Source: Candidatus Aalborgicola defluviihabitans
GTDB lineage: Bacteria > Pseudomonadota > Gammaproteobacteria > Burkholderiales > Burkholderiaceae_C
Assembly: GCA_016705575.1 (NCBI GenBank)
Contig: JADIXX010000008.1
Span: forward strand, 682,001 to 746,000
DNA length: 64,000 nucleotides
Reading direction: 5' to 3'
Shown here: positions 62,615 to 64,000 of the stretch, piece after piece
Numbering within the stretch: position 1 is the first letter of the stretch
Layout: each line of letters opens with the position of its first letter
Notes under the pieces: generated by a model
Seen by the model: the letters and a program-made list of their open reading frames with translations, nothing else
Databases searched by the model: none
Told to the model about the DNA's origin: nothing
Program-made: the position numbers and the translations under genes

Positions 62615-63550
62615 ATGGACCGTCTTTTATCGATGCGGGTGTTTCAAAAAGTGGTGGACGAGGGCGGTTTTGCCGCCGCTGCCCGGGCGCTGGATATGTC
62701 ACCAGCCGCCGTCACGCGCCTTTTTGGTGACCTGGAACACCACCTGGGCGCGCGCCTGATGCAACGCACCACGCGCAAGCTGGCCCTGACCGAGGCCGGT
62801 GAGATGTACCTGCTGCGGGTGCGCGGTATTCTGGGCGAAATCGCCGATGCTGAAGCGGCCGTAGGACACAGCACCCAGGAGCTGCAAGGCACCGTGCACA
62901 TCCTGGCGTCACCGGTGCTGGCCGCCTATGTTCTTGCACCGCAGGTTGCCAAGTGGCGCCAGCGCTACCCCAAGGTGGCGCTGGAGATTTCGGTGGACCC
63001 CTTTCCACACAACCGGGTGGATGAATTTGATGTCACCTTCATGGCTGTGGACGAGGGCTACGACGCCAACGTGGTGGCGCGCCCGCTGGCCACCTCCGAT
63101 TGGGTTTTATGCGCCGCACCGGCCTACCTGCAACGGGCTGGCACGCCCCTGCAGCCACATGATTTGTCCAGCCACGATTACCTGAAATTTCCCTGGCAGC
63201 AAGCGGGCGGCACCACCAACCGGCGCCTGCGCCTGCACCCTGCCAACGGCAAGGGCGAACCGGTGGAGGTGGACGTTCCCGTGGCCCTGCAATCGGTGAG
63301 CTTTGACGTGCTGTACCGTGCCGCACTGGATGGTGCCGGCGTGGCCGTGCTGTCGCGTCTGATGGTGGAAAAGCACCTGGCACGGGGCGATCTGGTGCAC
63401 CTGCTGCCCGACTGGGTTTTTGGCCGACTGACCGTGTTTGCCGCAGTGCCCTCCCGCAAGCTGTTGCCAGCGCGCACCCGTGCCTTCCTGGACTTTCTGA
63501 ACGATGGGTTACCCGCCCAAAACAGAGCCTTTGCACCCGGCGCTGGCTGA
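62615..63550 (+). CDS. LysR family transcriptional regulator
   Basis: The 311-residue protein starts MDRLLSMRVFQKVVDEGGFA with the LysR winged helix (about residues 1-60; GFAAAARALDMSPAAVTRLF) and has a periplasmic-binding-like effector domain (about 90-295) typical of the CrgA/YhjC-like subgroup. It probably controls a neighbouring or distant oxidoreductase or transporter. A truncated FAD enzyme gene lies convergently 12 bp away. The start codon follows an A/T-rich promoter region. Confidence 0.93.
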   Translation: MDRLLSMRVFQKVVDEGGFAAAARALDMSPAAVTRLFGDLEHHLGARLMQRTTRKLALTEAGEMYLLRVRGILGEIADAEAAVGHSTQELQGTVHILASPVLAAYVLAPQVAKWRQRYPKVALEISVDPFPHNRVDEFDVTFMAVDEGYDANVVARPLATSDWVLCAAPAYLQRAGTPLQPHDLSSHDYLKFPWQQAGGTTNRRLRLHPANGKGEPVEVDVPVALQSVSFDVLYRAALDGAGVAVLSRLMVEKHLARGDLVHLLPDWVFGRLTVFAAVPSRKLLPARTRAFLDFLNDGLPAQNRAFAPGAG

Positions 63551-63562
63551 GCGCTGCCGCCC

Positions 63563-64000
63563 TCAACTCCCCGCCGCGTGCCCGGCGGTAAACGCTTCCT
63601 CAAACACCGAATAACCCGCCCAATCCGCGTGGGCAAAGCGCAACCGCTCCCAGGCCAAAACCGGCCGCGGTGGGTATCGCTCTGATTTCGATAGCGCATT
63701 ACGTATATTTGACGAGGGCCAGTGGCCTATTTGACCATTCGCTTGTGGCTGAGGAATGGCCATGGCGTGGCCATAGCGGGTAATGTCCATGCGGGTGGCC
63801 TTGGCAGCCAAATCCGGGTGGGCAGTCGACAGTTCGGCCACGATGGTGTCGCGCCAGGCCGCCCAGGGCCGCTCCAGCAACAAGCGCCGCCCGGCAGTTC
63901 CCACCGCAGCGTCGGCAGGGCCCCCAAGCACATCCCCCAGCGCACGGTAGTGGCTGAGCACGGTAGGACCGGGCATGGTCTGCAGACTTTGGTGGGTGGC
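63563..64000 (-). CDS. FAD-dependent (amine-oxidase-like) oxidoreductase, C-terminal part (continues beyond window)
   Basis: Only the last 145 or so residues are visible; the frame is open to the window edge. The sequence ends with the FAD-binding C-terminal element RLRFAHADWAGYSVFEEAFTAG, typical of flavin amine oxidase and carotenoid-isomerase-like proteins. TRYGHAMAIPQPQ precedes it. A stretch of about 22 residues in between (about GQIGHWPSSNIRNALSKSER) is encoded by a copy of the dispersed 28-nt core repeat plus its hairpin, in frame. The full gene and product cannot be determined here. Confidence 0.75.
   Translation of the reverse strand, partial: ATHQSLQTMPGPTVLSHYRALGDVLGGPADAAVGTAGRRLLLERPWAAWRDTIVAELSTAHPDLAAKATRMDITRYGHAMAIPQPQANGQIGHWPSSNIRNALSKSERYPPRPVLAWERLRFAHADWAGYSVFEEAFTAGHAAGS
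63692..63719 (+). repeat. 28-nt core repeat, copy 7 (in frame inside the FAD oxidoreductase gene)
   Basis: The core begins TAGCGCATTACG and ends TTTGACGAGGGC, exactly 28 nt, with a short CGCT/AGCG inverted repeat before it. It is close to copies 4 and 6 in sequence, and here it is translated on the opposite strand without a stop, adding residues between two conserved motifs. Confidence 0.75.

Overview
This 64 kb window looks like a chromosomal contig from a betaproteobacterium of the order Burkholderiales, most likely Comamonadaceae (Rhodoferax/Polaromonas-like). The support is gene content: YaeQ, DUF3717/DUF1289 and DUF4148 proteins, recA followed by recX, a TfpX/TfpZ pilin accessory protein, PglL-type ligases, and a family-specific short repeat. 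The background is G+C-rich and densely coding on both strands. No gene-free stretch exceeds about 300 bases. I found no tRNA, rRNA, CRISPR array, insertion sequence or prophage.

Layout. 1-6 kb is housekeeping: glnE (cut by the window edge), rfaE2/hldE-C, a small zinc ribbon, a GST, purB, yaeQ and a DUF3717/DUF1289 protein. 6-9.7 kb holds a methyltransferase, a small unknown protein, a TPR/O-GlcNAc-transferase-like protein and a four-TM protein. 9.6-14.1 kb carries a BepA-like M48 protease, TfpZ, MoaC and a first PglL-like ligase. 14.1-22.5 kb is a visibly lower-G+C glycan island: GT4, polyprenyl-P glycosylphosphotransferase, another GT, Wzx flippase, two methyltransferases, a GT11 fucosyltransferase-like enzyme and a GT2. 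It ends at a second PglL-like ligase and the type IV pilin gene pilA, which has a sigma-54 promoter. Together these could form an en bloc pilin O-glycosylation pathway.

24.9-34.7 kb is a tightly packed minus-strand signalling operon: CHASE2-Ser/Thr kinase, PP2C phosphatase, FHA protein, CHASE2-adenylate cyclase, MBL phosphodiesterase-like protein and a GAF-domain GspE/PilB ATPase, followed by pilA. It reads as a dual phosphothreonine and cyclic-nucleotide circuit aimed at a pilus or secretion ATPase, and is my main candidate for an undescribed system.

34.8-64 kb is mostly housekeeping: terC, sucCD, argC, recX-recA with a LexA box, MarR, a two-component pair, SPOR, birA, SET, topB with a SWIB tail, YchJ, an acyltransferase, a K+ channel, rarD, a second TPR/OGT-like gene, gap-tkt, speD, a GNAT-nitrilase pair, catalase, ParA, a DUF4148 protein, LysR and a truncated FAD oxidoreductase.

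Two window-wide themes stand out. (1) A dispersed repeat with a core of exactly 28 nt occurs seven times. Several copies are read in frame as protein, or supply the stop codon of a gene. (2) Single-base frameshifts cluster at 14.3-27.3 kb, with one more in the essential sucC. That suggests sequencing or assembly error in a low-coverage or strain-variable region rather than gene decay, so frameshifted genes are annotated as whole CDSs and flagged.
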